The position numbers and the translations under genes are program-made. DNA of 64,000 nt, taken from NCBI RefSeq assembly GCF_019635465.1, contig NZ_JAHBZK010000005.1:1-64000 (forward strand). Reading direction: 5' to 3'. The DNA is from Hydrogenophaga sp. (GTDB lineage: Bacteria; Pseudomonadota; Gammaproteobacteria; Burkholderiales; Burkholderiaceae_C). The notes below the pieces were generated by a model. It saw nothing but the letters and a program-made list of their open reading frames with translations. It was not told where the DNA came from and did no database searches. This document shows, piece by piece, positions 46,534-56,177 of this stretch (position 1 is the stretch's first letter; every line of letters starts with the position of its first letter).

Positions 46534-47871
46534 ATGAAGCTGCGCAATCTCGTCCTGGCTGCCGCCGTGGTCGCCACCGGTCTGTCCTCCGCGCTGGTCG
46601 CTCCCAGTGCGATGGCGCAGGCCAAGGAACAGTTCTTCCCCGCCCTGGTGTACCGCACCGGTCCCTACGCCCCCAACGGTGTGCCGTTTGCCAATGGCTA
46701 CATCGACTACCTCAAGCTCACGAATGCCCGCGGTGGCATCAACGGCGTGAAGGTCAGCTGGGAAGAGTGCGAGACCGGCTACGCCACCGACCGCGGCGTG
46801 GAGTGCTATGAGCGCCTGAAAGGCAAGAACGGCGGCGCCACGGTGTTCCAGCCGCTGTCCACCGGCATCACCTTCGCGCTGACCGAGAAGGCCCCCAACG
46901 ACAAGATCCCGCTGATCACCGCCGGCTATGGCCGCAGCGAGTCGGCCGACGGTGGCGTCTTCAAGTGGAACTTCCCCATCGCCGGCACCTACTGGGTCGC
47001 CGCCGACGTGTTGATCCAGCACATCGCCAAGAAGGAAGGCGGCCTGGACAAGCTCAAGGGCAAGAAGATCGCGCTGGTCTACCACGACAGCCCGTTCGGC
47101 AAAGAGCCGATCCCGCTGCTGCAGGAACGCGCCGCCATGCACGGCTTCCAGCTGATCCTGTTGCCGGTCACCCACCCGGGTGTGGAACAGAAGGCCACCT
47201 GGCTGCAGATACGCCGCGACCGCCCCGACTACGTGCTCAACTGGGGCTGGGGCGTGATGAACTCCACCGCCCTGAAGGAGGCGCAAGCCACTGGCTACCC
47301 GCGCGAGAAGATGTACGGCGTGTGGTGGGCCGGCGCCGAGCCTGACGTCAAGGACGTCGGCATGGGTGCCAAGGGCTACAACGCCGTGACCATGCAGCAC
47401 GGTACCGAGCGCAATGCCGCCGTCGTCAAGGAAATCCTCGAGAAGGTGCACGGCAAAGGCCAGGGCACCGGGCCGAAGGAAGAAGTGGGCGAAGTGCTGT
47501 ACATGCGCGGCCTCATGAGCGCGATGTTCGCCGTCGAAGGCGTGCGTGCTGCGCAGGACCGCTATGGCAAGGGCAAGGTCATGACCGGCGAACAGGCTCG
47601 CTGGGGTTACGAGAACCTCAACCTGACCCAGGCCAAGCTGGACTCGCTCGGCTTCAAGGGCGTGATGCGCCCGGTCTCCACCAGCTGCCAGGACCACATG
47701 GGCGCCAACTGGGCCCGCGTGCACACCTGGGACGGCACCAAGTGGGAATTCAGCAGCGACTGGCTGCAGGCCGATGAACAAATCATCAAGCCGATGGTCA
47801 AGGCCGCCGCTGACAAATACGCCGGCGAGAAGAAGCTGACGCGCCGCACTGGCGCCGACTGCCAGAGCTGA
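46534..47871 (+). CDS. livK: ABC transporter substrate-binding protein (LivK-type)
   Basis: A 445-residue periplasmic protein with a clear signal peptide (KLRNLVLAAAVVATGL, cleavage after SAMAQA). The type I binding-protein fold shows in YRTGPYAPNGVPFANGYIDY and FGKEPIPLLQERAAMHGF. The C-terminal region has an extra Cys pair (SCQDHMG, TGADCQS). AGGAGA precedes the ATG. It is longer than E. coli LivK and closer to those serving aromatic or fatty acids in Burkholderiales. Confidence 0.92.
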   Translation: MKLRNLVLAAAVVATGLSSALVAPSAMAQAKEQFFPALVYRTGPYAPNGVPFANGYIDYLKLTNARGGINGVKVSWEECETGYATDRGVECYERLKGKNGGATVFQPLSTGITFALTEKAPNDKIPLITAGYGRSESADGGVFKWNFPIAGTYWVAADVLIQHIAKKEGGLDKLKGKKIALVYHDSPFGKEPIPLLQERAAMHGFQLILLPVTHPGVEQKATWLQIRRDRPDYVLNWGWGVMNSTALKEAQATGYPREKMYGVWWAGAEPDVKDVGMGAKGYNAVTMQHGTERNAAVVKEILEKVHGKGQGTGPKEEVGEVLYMRGLMSAMFAVEGVRAAQDRYGKGKVMTGEQARWGYENLNLTQAKLDSLGFKGVMRPVSTSCQDHMGANWARVHTWDGTKWEFSSDWLQADEQIIKPMVKAAADKYAGEKKLTRRTGADCQS

Positions 47872-47946
47872 TGGCATGACGGATGACGCGCGCTGCGCGC
47901 TGCATGACAAATGACCTTGTCATGCGCCGCAGGCGTGTCATCCGCC

Positions 47947-47984
47947 ATCAAAGCTCAGCGCCGCGCGCGGCGCTGAGCTTTGAT
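47947..47984. repeat. 38-base perfect palindrome in the livK-livF spacer
   Basis: The two 19-base halves are exact reverse complements: ATCAAAGCTCAGCGCCGCG and CGCGGCGCTGAGCTTTGAT. It has no loop, so it would form a hairpin with an unpaired centre or a cruciform. It lies 15 bases before livF, inside a spacer of further inverted repeats (CATGACAA/TTGTCATG at 47903-47924). Confidence 0.9.
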
Positions 47985-47998
47985 AAGGGTCATTCGTC

Positions 47999-48808
47999 AT
48001 GAGCAATCCCACTCCCGTTCTCAACGTCAACGGCATTGAGGTCATCTACAACCACGTGATCCTGGTGCTCAAGGGCGTCTCGCTCACCGTGGCCGAAGGC
48101 CAGATCGCAGCCATCCTGGGTGGCAACGGCGCTGGCAAGACCACCACGCTGCGCGCCGTGTCCAACCTGCTCAAGGGCGAGCGAGGTGAGGTCACCAAGG
48201 GCAGCATCGAATTGCGTGGCGAGCGCATCGAGAACCTCACGCCAGCCGACCTGGTGCAGCGCGGCGTGGTGCAGGTGATGGAAGGGCGCCACTGTTTTGC
48301 GCACCTGACCATCGAAGAAAACCTGATGACGGGCTCCTACACGCGCACCGACAAGGCCGAGGTGGCGCGCAACCTGGAGAAGGTCTACACCTACTTCCCG
48401 CGTCTGAAGACGCGGCGCACCAGCCAGGCCGCGTACACCAGCGGTGGCGAACAACAGATGTGCGCCATTGGCCGCGCACTGATGGCCAACCCCAGCGTCG
48501 TGTTGCTTGACGAGCCGTCGATGGGCCTGGCACCGCAGATCGTGGAAGAGGTGTTCGAGATCGTGAAGGACCTCAACCACAAGGAGCGCGTGACCTTCCT
48601 GCTGGCCGAGCAGAACACCAACATGGCGCTGCGCTACGCCGACTATGGCTACATCATGGAAAGCGGGCGCATCGTGATGGACGGACCGGCCGCCGATCTG
48701 CGCAACAACGAAGACGTCAAGGAGTTCTACCTCGGCATGGGGGGTGGCGAACGCAAGAGCTTCAAGGACGTTAAGAGCTACAAGCGACGCAAGCGCTGGC
48801 TTGCCTAG
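47999..48808 (+). CDS. livF: Branched-chain amino acid-type ABC transporter ATP-binding protein LivF
   Basis: A 269-residue LivF-type ATPase: Walker A GGNGAGKTT, the LivF phrase VQVMEGRHCFAHLTIEENL, signature TSGGEQQMCAIGRALM, Walker B VVLLDEPSMGLAP. It completes the five-part transporter. The C-terminal tail is Lys/Arg-rich (DVKSYKRRKRWLA), longer than usual. The ATG sits right behind a GTCATTCGTC repeat, so the ribosome site is unusual or weak. Confidence 0.95.
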   Translation: MSNPTPVLNVNGIEVIYNHVILVLKGVSLTVAEGQIAAILGGNGAGKTTTLRAVSNLLKGERGEVTKGSIELRGERIENLTPADLVQRGVVQVMEGRHCFAHLTIEENLMTGSYTRTDKAEVARNLEKVYTYFPRLKTRRTSQAAYTSGGEQQMCAIGRALMANPSVVLLDEPSMGLAPQIVEEVFEIVKDLNHKERVTFLLAEQNTNMALRYADYGYIMESGRIVMDGPAADLRNNEDVKEFYLGMGGGERKSFKDVKSYKRRKRWLA

Positions 48809-48823
48809 ATGCATCGCCGTTGA

Positions 48824-48891
48824 GCGTTGGGGGTTGTGCGTTGAGCGCGCCCAACCACCTTCGCTGACGCTCAACGCCACACGCCCAACGC
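48824..48891. repeat. Imperfect inverted repeat of AACGC words after livF
   Basis: GCGTTGGGGGTTGTGCGTTGAGCG (48824-48847) faces CGCTCAACGCCACACGCCC and AACGC (48868-48891), an imperfect dyad with a 20-base centre. It fills the 99-base spacer between livF and the PaaK-like gene. It might weaken read-through or be a mobile palindrome. Confidence 0.6.
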
Positions 48892-48907
48892 ACAACGCAC
48901 CAAGCCC

Positions 48908-50155
48908 ATGACCGAACACTTCGATGCGCTGGAGACGCGAACACCCGCCCAGCGCGAATCCGATCAAATGCTGGCGCTGTCGCGCCAGGTGGCCCATGCC
49001 CAGGCGGCCAGCACCGCGTTCGCCGAGATTCTTGGTGGCGTGAATGCCGCCGGCGTCAACAGCCGCGCAGCACTGGCCCAATTGCCCGTCACCCGCAAGA
49101 GCGAGTTGCTGGAGCGGCAGAAGGCGCAGCGTGCGCAGGACCCCTTTGGCGGCTTTTCGGCGCTCACCCGCGGCCCGCAGATGACCCGCATCTACGCCTC
49201 GCCCGGCCCCATCTACGAACCCGAAGGCGCGACCCGCGACTACTGGCGCACCGGACGCGCGCTCTACGCCGCCGGCTTTCGGGCCGGCGATCTGGTGCAC
49301 AACGCTTTCAGCTACCACATGACGCCCGGCGCCTTCATTCTCGAAGCCGGCGCGCACGCGGTGGGCTGCACGGTGTTCCCGGCCGGCACCGGCCAGACCG
49401 AGCAGCAATTACAGGCGATCGCCGAGCTGCGGCCCGACGCCTACACCGGCACGCCGAGCTTTCTGCGCATCCTGATCGAAAAGGCCGCCGAGGCCGGCGT
49501 CGATGTGTCGACCATCCGCAAGGCATCGGTGGGCGGCGAGGCCTGCCCCCCCAGCCTGACCGCGTGGTTCGCCGAGCAAGGCGTTGCTGTGTACCAGACC
49601 TACGCCACCGCCGACCTCGGGCTGGTGGCCTACGAAACCACGGCCCGCCAGGGCCTGGTGGTGGAAGAAGACGTCATCGTCGAGATTGTTCGCCCGGGTA
49701 CCGGCGAGCCGGTCCCCGACGGCGAAGTGGGCGAACTGGTGATCACCACGCTCAACCCAGCCTACCCATTGATCCGTTTTGGCACCGGCGACCTGTCGGC
49801 GGTGTTGACCGGCCAATGCCCCACCGGACGAACGGCGCCCCGGATCAAGGGCTGGATGGGGCGTGCCGACCAGACCACCAAGGTGCGCGGCATGTTCGTG
49901 CACCCGGCCCAGGTGGCCGACATCGCCAGGCGCTTTCCGCAGATCCGCAAGGCGCGCCTGGTGGTCAGCGGCGAGATGGCCAACGACCAGATGTGCCTGC
50001 GCGTCGAGGCCAGCGAAGGCGATAACGCCCTGCGCGAGCTCATTGCCGCGGCGGTGCGCGACGTCACCAAGCTGCGCGCCGATGTGGAGCTGCTGGCCCC
50101 CGGTTCGCTGCCCAACGACGGCAAGGTGATCGAGGACGCGCGCAGCTACCAGTAG
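48908..50155 (+). CDS. PaaK-like phenylacetate-CoA ligase family protein
   Basis: A 415-residue short-form adenylate-forming ligase of the PaaK type. The P-loop-like stretch reads IYASPGPIYEPEGATRDYW, where PaaK has a Ser/Thr-rich loop, and GEACPPSLTAWFAEQGVAVYQTYATADLGLVAYE is the second core region. An aryl acid is the likely substrate. The altered loop (PGPIYEPEG) may weaken or change activity. It closes the liv transcription unit. Confidence 0.83.
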   Translation: MTEHFDALETRTPAQRESDQMLALSRQVAHAQAASTAFAEILGGVNAAGVNSRAALAQLPVTRKSELLERQKAQRAQDPFGGFSALTRGPQMTRIYASPGPIYEPEGATRDYWRTGRALYAAGFRAGDLVHNAFSYHMTPGAFILEAGAHAVGCTVFPAGTGQTEQQLQAIAELRPDAYTGTPSFLRILIEKAAEAGVDVSTIRKASVGGEACPPSLTAWFAEQGVAVYQTYATADLGLVAYETTARQGLVVEEDVIVEIVRPGTGEPVPDGEVGELVITTLNPAYPLIRFGTGDLSAVLTGQCPTGRTAPRIKGWMGRADQTTKVRGMFVHPAQVADIARRFPQIRKARLVVSGEMANDQMCLRVEASEGDNALRELIAAAVRDVTKLRADVELLAPGSLPNDGKVIEDARSYQ

Positions 50156-50232
50156 TCTGAATCGGGCCGCGTGCGGGTTATTACTGACGTGGACATCACT
50201 ATGCGCGAAGCCCCCACAAGGGGGTACGCTGA

Positions 50233-51243
<1,011 letters not shown>

Positions 51244-51267
51244 GCGCGCACCGCCGCACGCCCACCG

Positions 51268-51297
51268 ATCCCCCCGGCTTGCCCGGGGATTTTTTTG
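51268..51297 (+). terminator. Terminator-like hairpin between dctP and dctQ
   Basis: ATCCCCCCGG pairs imperfectly with CCGGGGAT around CTTG/CC, followed by a run of T (51290-51296) before dctQ's ribosome site. It should stop part of the transcripts and let the binding protein be made in excess over the membrane subunits. Confidence 0.65.
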
Positions 51298-51308
51298 GGA
51301 AGCCCGTC

Positions 51309-51836
51309 ATGAAACTCCTGGATCACCTCGAAGAGTGGATCATGTCCCTCATGCTGCTGGCCATGACCTCGCTGGCCTTCATGCAGGTCGTCAACCGCTA
51401 CGTCTTCAACTCCGGCTTCTCCTGGACGCTGGAGCTGACCACGATCTGCTTCGCCATCATGATCTTCGTGGGCATTTCGTACGGCGTGCGCGTCGGTTCG
51501 CACATCGGCGTGGACGCCCTGGTCAAGCTGCTGCCCTCGCGCGGCCAGCGCATCGCCGGCGCCATCGTGGTGGTGCTGTGCCTGGTGTACGTGGGCTTCG
51601 TGATGACCGGTGCCACGCAGTACGTGAGCAAGATGTACGACGTCGGCATCGAGTTCGAAGACCTGCCCATCGAGCGCTGGAAGGTGCTCATCGTGATGCC
51701 GATCGGCTATGCGCTGGTGGCCTACCGCTTCCTGCAGATACTGTGGAACCTGATCACCGGCAAGACCTCCAGCCTGCACCTGGCCGATGAGGCCGCCGAT
51801 GCGCTCAAGCTCAAAGCCGAGGGGGATGCACCATGA
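51309..51836 (+). CDS. dctQ: TRAP transporter small permease DctQ
   Basis: A 175-residue membrane protein with four helices, the DctQ pattern: MSLMLLAMTSLAFMQVVNRYVF then FSWTLELTTICFAIMIFVG, GVRVGSHIGVDALVK and the last helices. The segment NRYVFNSGFSW is typical. It joins DctM in one complex. Stop overlaps the dctM ATG (ATGA). A Leu/Lys-rich tail follows. Confidence 0.93.
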   Translation: MKLLDHLEEWIMSLMLLAMTSLAFMQVVNRYVFNSGFSWTLELTTICFAIMIFVGISYGVRVGSHIGVDALVKLLPSRGQRIAGAIVVVLCLVYVGFVMTGATQYVSKMYDVGIEFEDLPIERWKVLIVMPIGYALVAYRFLQILWNLITGKTSSLHLADEAADALKLKAEGDAP

Positions 51837-53116
51837 ACACCATCGTCCTGTTCGCCTGCCTGTTCCTGTTCATGGCGCTGGGCATGCCAGTGGCCATCAG
51901 CCTCGGTCTCTCAAGCCTGCTGACCATCTTCTTCTTCTCGCAGGACTCGCTGGCTTCGATGTCGATCAAGCTGTTCGAGACCAGCGAGCACTACACGCTG
52001 CTGGCCATTCCGTTCTTCGTGCTGGCGGGCAACCTCATGTCCACCGGTGGCGTGGCGCGGCGCATGGTCAAGTTCGCCATCGCGGCCGTGGGTCACCTGC
52101 GCGGCGGCCTGGCCATCGCCTCCATCCTGGCCTGCATGCTGTTTGCCGCGGTGTCGGGTTCGAGCCCAGCCACGGTGGTGGCCATCGGCTCCATCGTGAT
52201 CGCCGGCATGGTCAAGAACGGCTACACCAAGGAGTTCGCCGCGGGCGTCATCTGCAATGCCGGCACCCTGGGCATCCTGATCCCGCCGTCCATCGTGATG
52301 GTGGTCTACGCCGCGGTGACCGAGGTGTCGGTGGGGCGCCTGTTCATGGCCGGCGTGGTGCCGGGCATCCTGCTGGGCCTGATGCTGATGGTGGCCGTGT
52401 GGTGGCGGGCCGGACGGCTGCAGCTCACACCACCGCCCAAGGCCAGCCTGGGCGAGGTGCTGCGCGCGCTGCGAGAGTCCATGTGGGGCCTGGCCCTGCT
52501 GGTGATCATCATGGGCGGCATCTACGGTGGCGTATTCACCCCCACCGAGGCGGCCGCCGTATCGGCGGTCTACGCCCTGTTCGTGGCCCTGTTCATCTAC
52601 CGCGACCTGGGCTTCAAGGACCTGCCGGAGGTGTTCCTGGAATCGTCCAAGACCACGGTGATGCTGATGTTCATCGTGGCCAACGCGCTGCTGTTCGCTC
52701 ACGTGCTGACCACCGAACGCATTCCGCAAACGATCGCCGAGCACATTCTGGCCGTGGGCATGGAGCCCTGGATGTTCCTGCTGGTGGTCAACGTGATCCT
52801 GCTGGTGGCGGGCAATTTCATGGAGCCCACGGGCATCATCCTGATCCTTGCGCCCATCCTGTTTCCGATCGCCAGCCAGCTCGGCATCGACCCGATCCAT
52901 CTGGGCGTGATCATGGTGGTGAACATGGAGATCGGCATGGTCACGCCGCCGGTGGGGCTGAACCTGTTCGTCACCAGTGGCGTCACCGGCATGAACCTGG
53001 TGCAGGTCACCAAGGCAGCCCTGCCCTGGCTGGGCGTGCTGCTGATCTTCCTTCTGCTGGTGACCTACCTCCCGTTCATCAGCCTGGCATTGCCCAACGC
53101 GATCTTTGGCCCCTGA
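51833..53116 (+). CDS. dctM: TRAP transporter large permease DctM
   Basis: A 427-residue permease of the DctM family with about 12 helices, containing AVSGSSPATVVAIGSIVI and GTLGILIPPSIVMVVYAAVTEVSVG, the DctM signature, and MEIGMVTPPVGLNLFVTSG near the end. It carries organic acids into the cell with sodium. ATGA overlap with dctQ. Followed by a symmetrical hairpin. Confidence 0.96.
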   Translation: MNTIVLFACLFLFMALGMPVAISLGLSSLLTIFFFSQDSLASMSIKLFETSEHYTLLAIPFFVLAGNLMSTGGVARRMVKFAIAAVGHLRGGLAIASILACMLFAAVSGSSPATVVAIGSIVIAGMVKNGYTKEFAAGVICNAGTLGILIPPSIVMVVYAAVTEVSVGRLFMAGVVPGILLGLMLMVAVWWRAGRLQLTPPPKASLGEVLRALRESMWGLALLVIIMGGIYGGVFTPTEAAAVSAVYALFVALFIYRDLGFKDLPEVFLESSKTTVMLMFIVANALLFAHVLTTERIPQTIAEHILAVGMEPWMFLLVVNVILLVAGNFMEPTGIILILAPILFPIASQLGIDPIHLGVIMVVNMEIGMVTPPVGLNLFVTSGVTGMNLVQVTKAALPWLGVLLIFLLLVTYLPFISLALPNAIFGP

Positions 53117-53122
53117 GCGCCC

Positions 53123-53142
53123 CACCCGGGCTTGCCCGGGTG
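53123..53142. terminator. Hairpin after dctM
   Basis: CACCCGGG-CTTG-CCCGGGTG, a perfect 8-base-pair stem with 4-base loop, 6 bases behind the dctM stop. No T-run follows; it may mark the end of the TRAP transcript. Confidence 0.6.
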
Positions 53143-53243
53143 AGGGTTGGTCCCAGGGTGGGGCTACGTACTTTCCGCGATGGCCGCCCCGAGCGGCCCA
53201 TCTAGCATTCGCGGGCACTCAACCCCCCCTCAGGAGGCTTTCC

Positions 53244-54227
53244 ATGAAGAAGCTCGTCGCCCTGGCGCTGGCCACGGCTGTGTCGGCCACTGCGTTTGCG
53301 CAGGACTATCCCAACAAGCCCGTCACCTTTGTGGTGCCCTTTGCGGCCGGCGGCCCGACCGACCTGGTCGCGCGCCAGCTGGCCGAGGCCATGCGCAAGC
53401 CGCTCGGCGGCGCCAACATCGTGGTGGAAAACACCGCCGGCGCAGGCGGCACCATTGCCGCCACCCGCGTGGCCCGTGCCCCCAAGGACGGCTACACCCT
53501 GCTGGTCTGGCACATCGGCATGGCCTCGACCGATTCGCTCTACAAGAAGAAGCAGTTCAACGCGCTCGAAGACTTCGAGTACCTGGGCATGATCAACGAC
53601 GTGCCCATGACGCTGCTGGGCTCGAACAAGCTCAACGCCAACACCTACCGCGATTTCGAGGCCCACATCCGCGCCAACGGCGGCAAGCTCAACCTGGCCC
53701 ACGCGGGTCTGGGTTCGGCCTCGCACCTGTGCGGCCTGATGTGGCAATACGCCGTGAAGCTGGACAAGTCGATGACCACCATCGCCTACCGCGGCACCGG
53801 CCCGGCCATGAACGACCTCATCGGCGGCCAGGTCGACGTGATGTGCGACCAGACCACCAACACCACCGCCCAGATCGAAGGCGGCCGCGTGAAGGCCTTC
53901 GCCGTGACCACGGCCCAGCCGCTGAGCACCCACCCGGTCCTCAAGCACTACCCGACGTTGCAGGAGATGGGCCTCAAGGACTTCAACCTGTCCATCTGGC
54001 ATGGCCTGTACGCGCCCAAGGGCACTCCGCCCGACGTGCTCAAGAAACTCAACGACGCCCTCAAGGTCGCGCTGAAGGACCCTGAGTTCGTCAAGCGCCA
54101 GGCCGATCTGGGCGCCCTGGTGGTGACCGACAGCCGCGTCACCCCGGAAGGTCACAAGAAGTTCGTGGCCGACCAGATCGCCAAGCTCAAGACGGTGATC
54201 GACGCCGCCGGCCAGTACGCCGATTGA
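53244..54227 (+). CDS. Tripartite tricarboxylate transporter-type binding protein (TctC/Bug) 1
   Basis: A 327-residue periplasmic binding protein with a signal peptide (KKLVALALATAVSATAFA). The TctC/Bug phrases YPNKPVTFVVPFAAGGPTD and IAYRGTGPAMNDLIGGQ are present. No TctA/TctB permease lies nearby, so it must share one elsewhere or act as a sensor. It stands behind the TRAP operon with its own AGGAGG site. The ligand pocket probably takes a small carboxylate. Confidence 0.93.
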   Translation: MKKLVALALATAVSATAFAQDYPNKPVTFVVPFAAGGPTDLVARQLAEAMRKPLGGANIVVENTAGAGGTIAATRVARAPKDGYTLLVWHIGMASTDSLYKKKQFNALEDFEYLGMINDVPMTLLGSNKLNANTYRDFEAHIRANGGKLNLAHAGLGSASHLCGLMWQYAVKLDKSMTTIAYRGTGPAMNDLIGGQVDVMCDQTTNTTAQIEGGRVKAFAVTTAQPLSTHPVLKHYPTLQEMGLKDFNLSIWHGLYAPKGTPPDVLKKLNDALKVALKDPEFVKRQADLGALVVTDSRVTPEGHKKFVADQIAKLKTVIDAAGQYAD

Positions 54228-54236
54228 CCAGGCATC

Positions 54237-54273
54237 CCCCCGGCGGCACTTCGCGCCTTCCCCCCGCCGGGGG
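54237..54273. terminator. GC-rich hairpin after the first TctC gene
   Basis: CCCCCGGCGG (54237-54246) pairs perfectly with CCGCCGGGGG (54264-54273) across 17 bases, just behind the stop. No T-run. It could separate the first TctC gene from the two coupled genes that follow. Confidence 0.55.
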
Positions 54274-54330
54274 ACGACACCAGCGGCCCGGCCGAGCCGG
54301 CGCCGCGGTGTCACTGGATGGAGAACAGCC

Positions 54331-54702
54331 TTGCTGTCCCTGCGCATCATCGACTCCATCACCGAGCTGCAGCCCGCCGACGCGGGCTGCATTGCTTTGA
54401 GCGGCTCGCACGGAGGGCTGAGCTCGGCCCGCTACGCGATCGCCGCCCGGCCGCTGCTGTCGGTGTTCAACGACGCCGGCGTGGGTCTGGACGGTGCCGG
54501 CATCGCCGGGCTCGCGCTCATGCAGGCCAGCGGGCTGGCGGCCTGCGCGGTGTCGCACATGAGCGCACGCATCGGTCAGGCCGCCAGTACATTCGAGCAA
54601 GGCGTGGTCAGCCACGCCAACGAAGCCGCCCGCGCACTGGGCATCGAAGCCGGCCGCCCGCTGCGGCCGCAGATAGAAGACCTCAGCAGGAGACACACAT
54701 GA
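54331..54702 (+). CDS. Small protein of unknown function coupled to TctC 2
   Basis: A 123-residue soluble protein I do not recognise as a named family. Striking stretches are [32 protein letters not shown] and [10 protein letters not shown]; Ser-His-Gly-Gly and the repeated His/Ser/Asp suggest an enzyme-like pocket. I take the TTG start at 54331, since GGAG lies seven bases before it. The stop overlaps the next ATG by four bases (ATGA), strong evidence that it is translated. Context suggests a helper for the transported acid. Confidence 0.72.
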   Translation: MLSLRIIDSITELQPADAGCIALSGSHGGLSSARYAIAARPLLSVFNDAGVGLDGAGIAGLALMQASGLAACAVSHMSARIGQAASTFEQGVVSHANEAARALGIEAGRPLRPQIEDLSRRHT

Positions 54703-55688
54703 GCCTGAACCGCCGCACCCTCGTCACCCTCGCCGCCACCTTGGCCTTGCCCGCCGCTGTGCTGGCGCAGGACGCATGGCCCAGCAAACCGATCCGCATC
54801 GTGGTGCCTTTCGCCCCTGGCGGCACCACCGACCTGCTGGCGCGCACCATCGCGCCCGAACTCACCAAGGCGCTGGGCCAACCCGTGGTGGTGGACAACC
54901 GCGGTGGCGCTGGCGGCAACATCGGTGCCGAAGCGGTCGCCAAGTCGCCCAACGACGGCTACACCTTTCTGATGGGCACGGTGGGCACGCACGGCATCAA
55001 CAAGTCGCTCTACAGCAAGCTGCCCTACGACCCGCAGAAAGACTTTGCCCCCGTGACCCTGGTGGCCGGCGTGCCCAACGTGATGGTGATGAACACCAAG
55101 CGCGCGCAAGAGCTGGGCATCAAGTCGGTGGCCGACTTCGTCAAATACGCCAAGGCGCACCCGGGCCAGCTGAACATGGCCTCCAGCGGCAACGGCACCT
55201 CGATCCACCTGGCAGGCGAGCTGTTCAAGGTCCGCAACGGTATCTTCATGACGCACATCCCCTATCGCGGGTCCGGCCCGGCCATGACCGACATGCTGGC
55301 CGGCGCCATGGACGTGATGTTCGACAACCTGCCCTCGGCCATGCCGCACATCAAGGCCGGCTACCTGACCGCCTTCGCGGTAACCAGTGGCGTGCGCTCC
55401 GACGCCCTGCCCGATGTGCCCACCGTGGCCGAGGCCGGCAAGCTGCCTGGCTTCGAGGCCAGCTCCTGGTTCGGCCTGCTGGCGCCCGCCGGCACACCGG
55501 CCGACATCGTCAAGCGCGTGCAGCAAGAGACTGCCAAGGCACTGAGCTCGCCGGCCGTGAAGGAACGACTGCTGGCACAGGGTGCCATCCCGGGCGGCAA
55601 CACGCCCGAGCAGTTCGCCGCCATGATCGACGCCGAGATCAAGAAGTGGGCCCCCGTGGTGAAGGCCTCCGGCGCCAAGGTGGACTGA
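54699..55688 (+). CDS. Tripartite tricarboxylate transporter-type binding protein (TctC/Bug) 2
   Basis: A 329-residue Bug-type binding protein with signal peptide ([17 protein letters not shown]) and phrases [39 protein letters not shown] and [17 protein letters not shown]. It overlaps the small gene by four bases, so the two are one unit. Sequence differs clearly from the first TctC, so it is not a recent tandem copy. No membrane subunits are next to it. Confidence 0.93.
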   Translation: MSLNRRTLVTLAATLALPAAVLAQDAWPSKPIRIVVPFAPGGTTDLLARTIAPELTKALGQPVVVDNRGGAGGNIGAEAVAKSPNDGYTFLMGTVGTHGINKSLYSKLPYDPQKDFAPVTLVAGVPNVMVMNTKRAQELGIKSVADFVKYAKAHPGQLNMASSGNGTSIHLAGELFKVRNGIFMTHIPYRGSGPAMTDMLAGAMDVMFDNLPSAMPHIKAGYLTAFAVTSGVRSDALPDVPTVAEAGKLPGFEASSWFGLLAPAGTPADIVKRVQQETAKALSSPAVKERLLAQGAIPGGNTPEQFAAMIDAEIKKWAPVVKASGAKVD

Positions 55689-55721
55689 AGCCAGCTCACC
55701 ACCCCGAGGTGGTGGCGGGGA

Positions 55722-56048
55722 TCAGACGCCCCACACCACCTCGACCTTTTCCTTCATGCATCGCTGCAGCATCTCGATGAAAGGGGCGCTGCGCATGCGC
55801 AGGCTCACCGAGTCGAACTGAGGTTCGGGCTCGCCCCGAGCCCGCGCTTCTTCCACCAGTTGCTTCTGGTGCGCCTCGTCGGCCACCACCGCGGCGCGAA
55901 TGGCGTCGATCGCACGCGGCATGTCCTCGGCCAACAGCACCCCAGGCGTCTCGGGGTCCTTGCCGATGATCTCCAGCAGACGCTTGCCGTGCGGGCGCAG
56001 CATCACCAGATCGCCCGTTTCGCGGGACTTGAAGCGATAGACCGTCAT
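55722..56048 (-). CDS. DUF1840 family protein
   Basis: A 108-residue protein with the DUF1840 look: MTVYRFKSRETGDLVMLRPHGKRLLEIIGKDPE at the start and a Met/Arg-rich C-terminus. Function is unknown; the family is common in Burkholderiales and is encoded as a single gene. It is convergent with the TctC gene and divergent from the monooxygenase/reductase gene, 129 bases away. Confidence 0.87.
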   Translation of the reverse strand: MTVYRFKSRETGDLVMLRPHGKRLLEIIGKDPETPGVLLAEDMPRAIDAIRAAVVADEAHQKQLVEEARARGEPEPQFDSVSLRMRSAPFIEMLQRCMKEKVEVVWGV

Positions 56049-56160
56049 TGGACTGGAACAGGCGCCATGGGTTGAACGCGCAAGATACGCCGATCCGCCC
56101 CCCGGTGCCACAGTTGCCGACTGTGATGCGGGTTTACCCGGTTGTGGGTGAATATTTCAG

Positions 56161-56177
56161 GTCTAAACTAATTAGAC
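56161..56177. promoter_or_regulatory. MarR-type operator touching the start codon
   Basis: GTCTAA (56161-56166), five bases, TTAGAC (56172-56177): a perfect 6-5-6 dyad ending at the base before the ATG at 56178. No ribosome binding site is present. The MarR gene of the same operon is the likely ligand. Confidence 0.65.
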
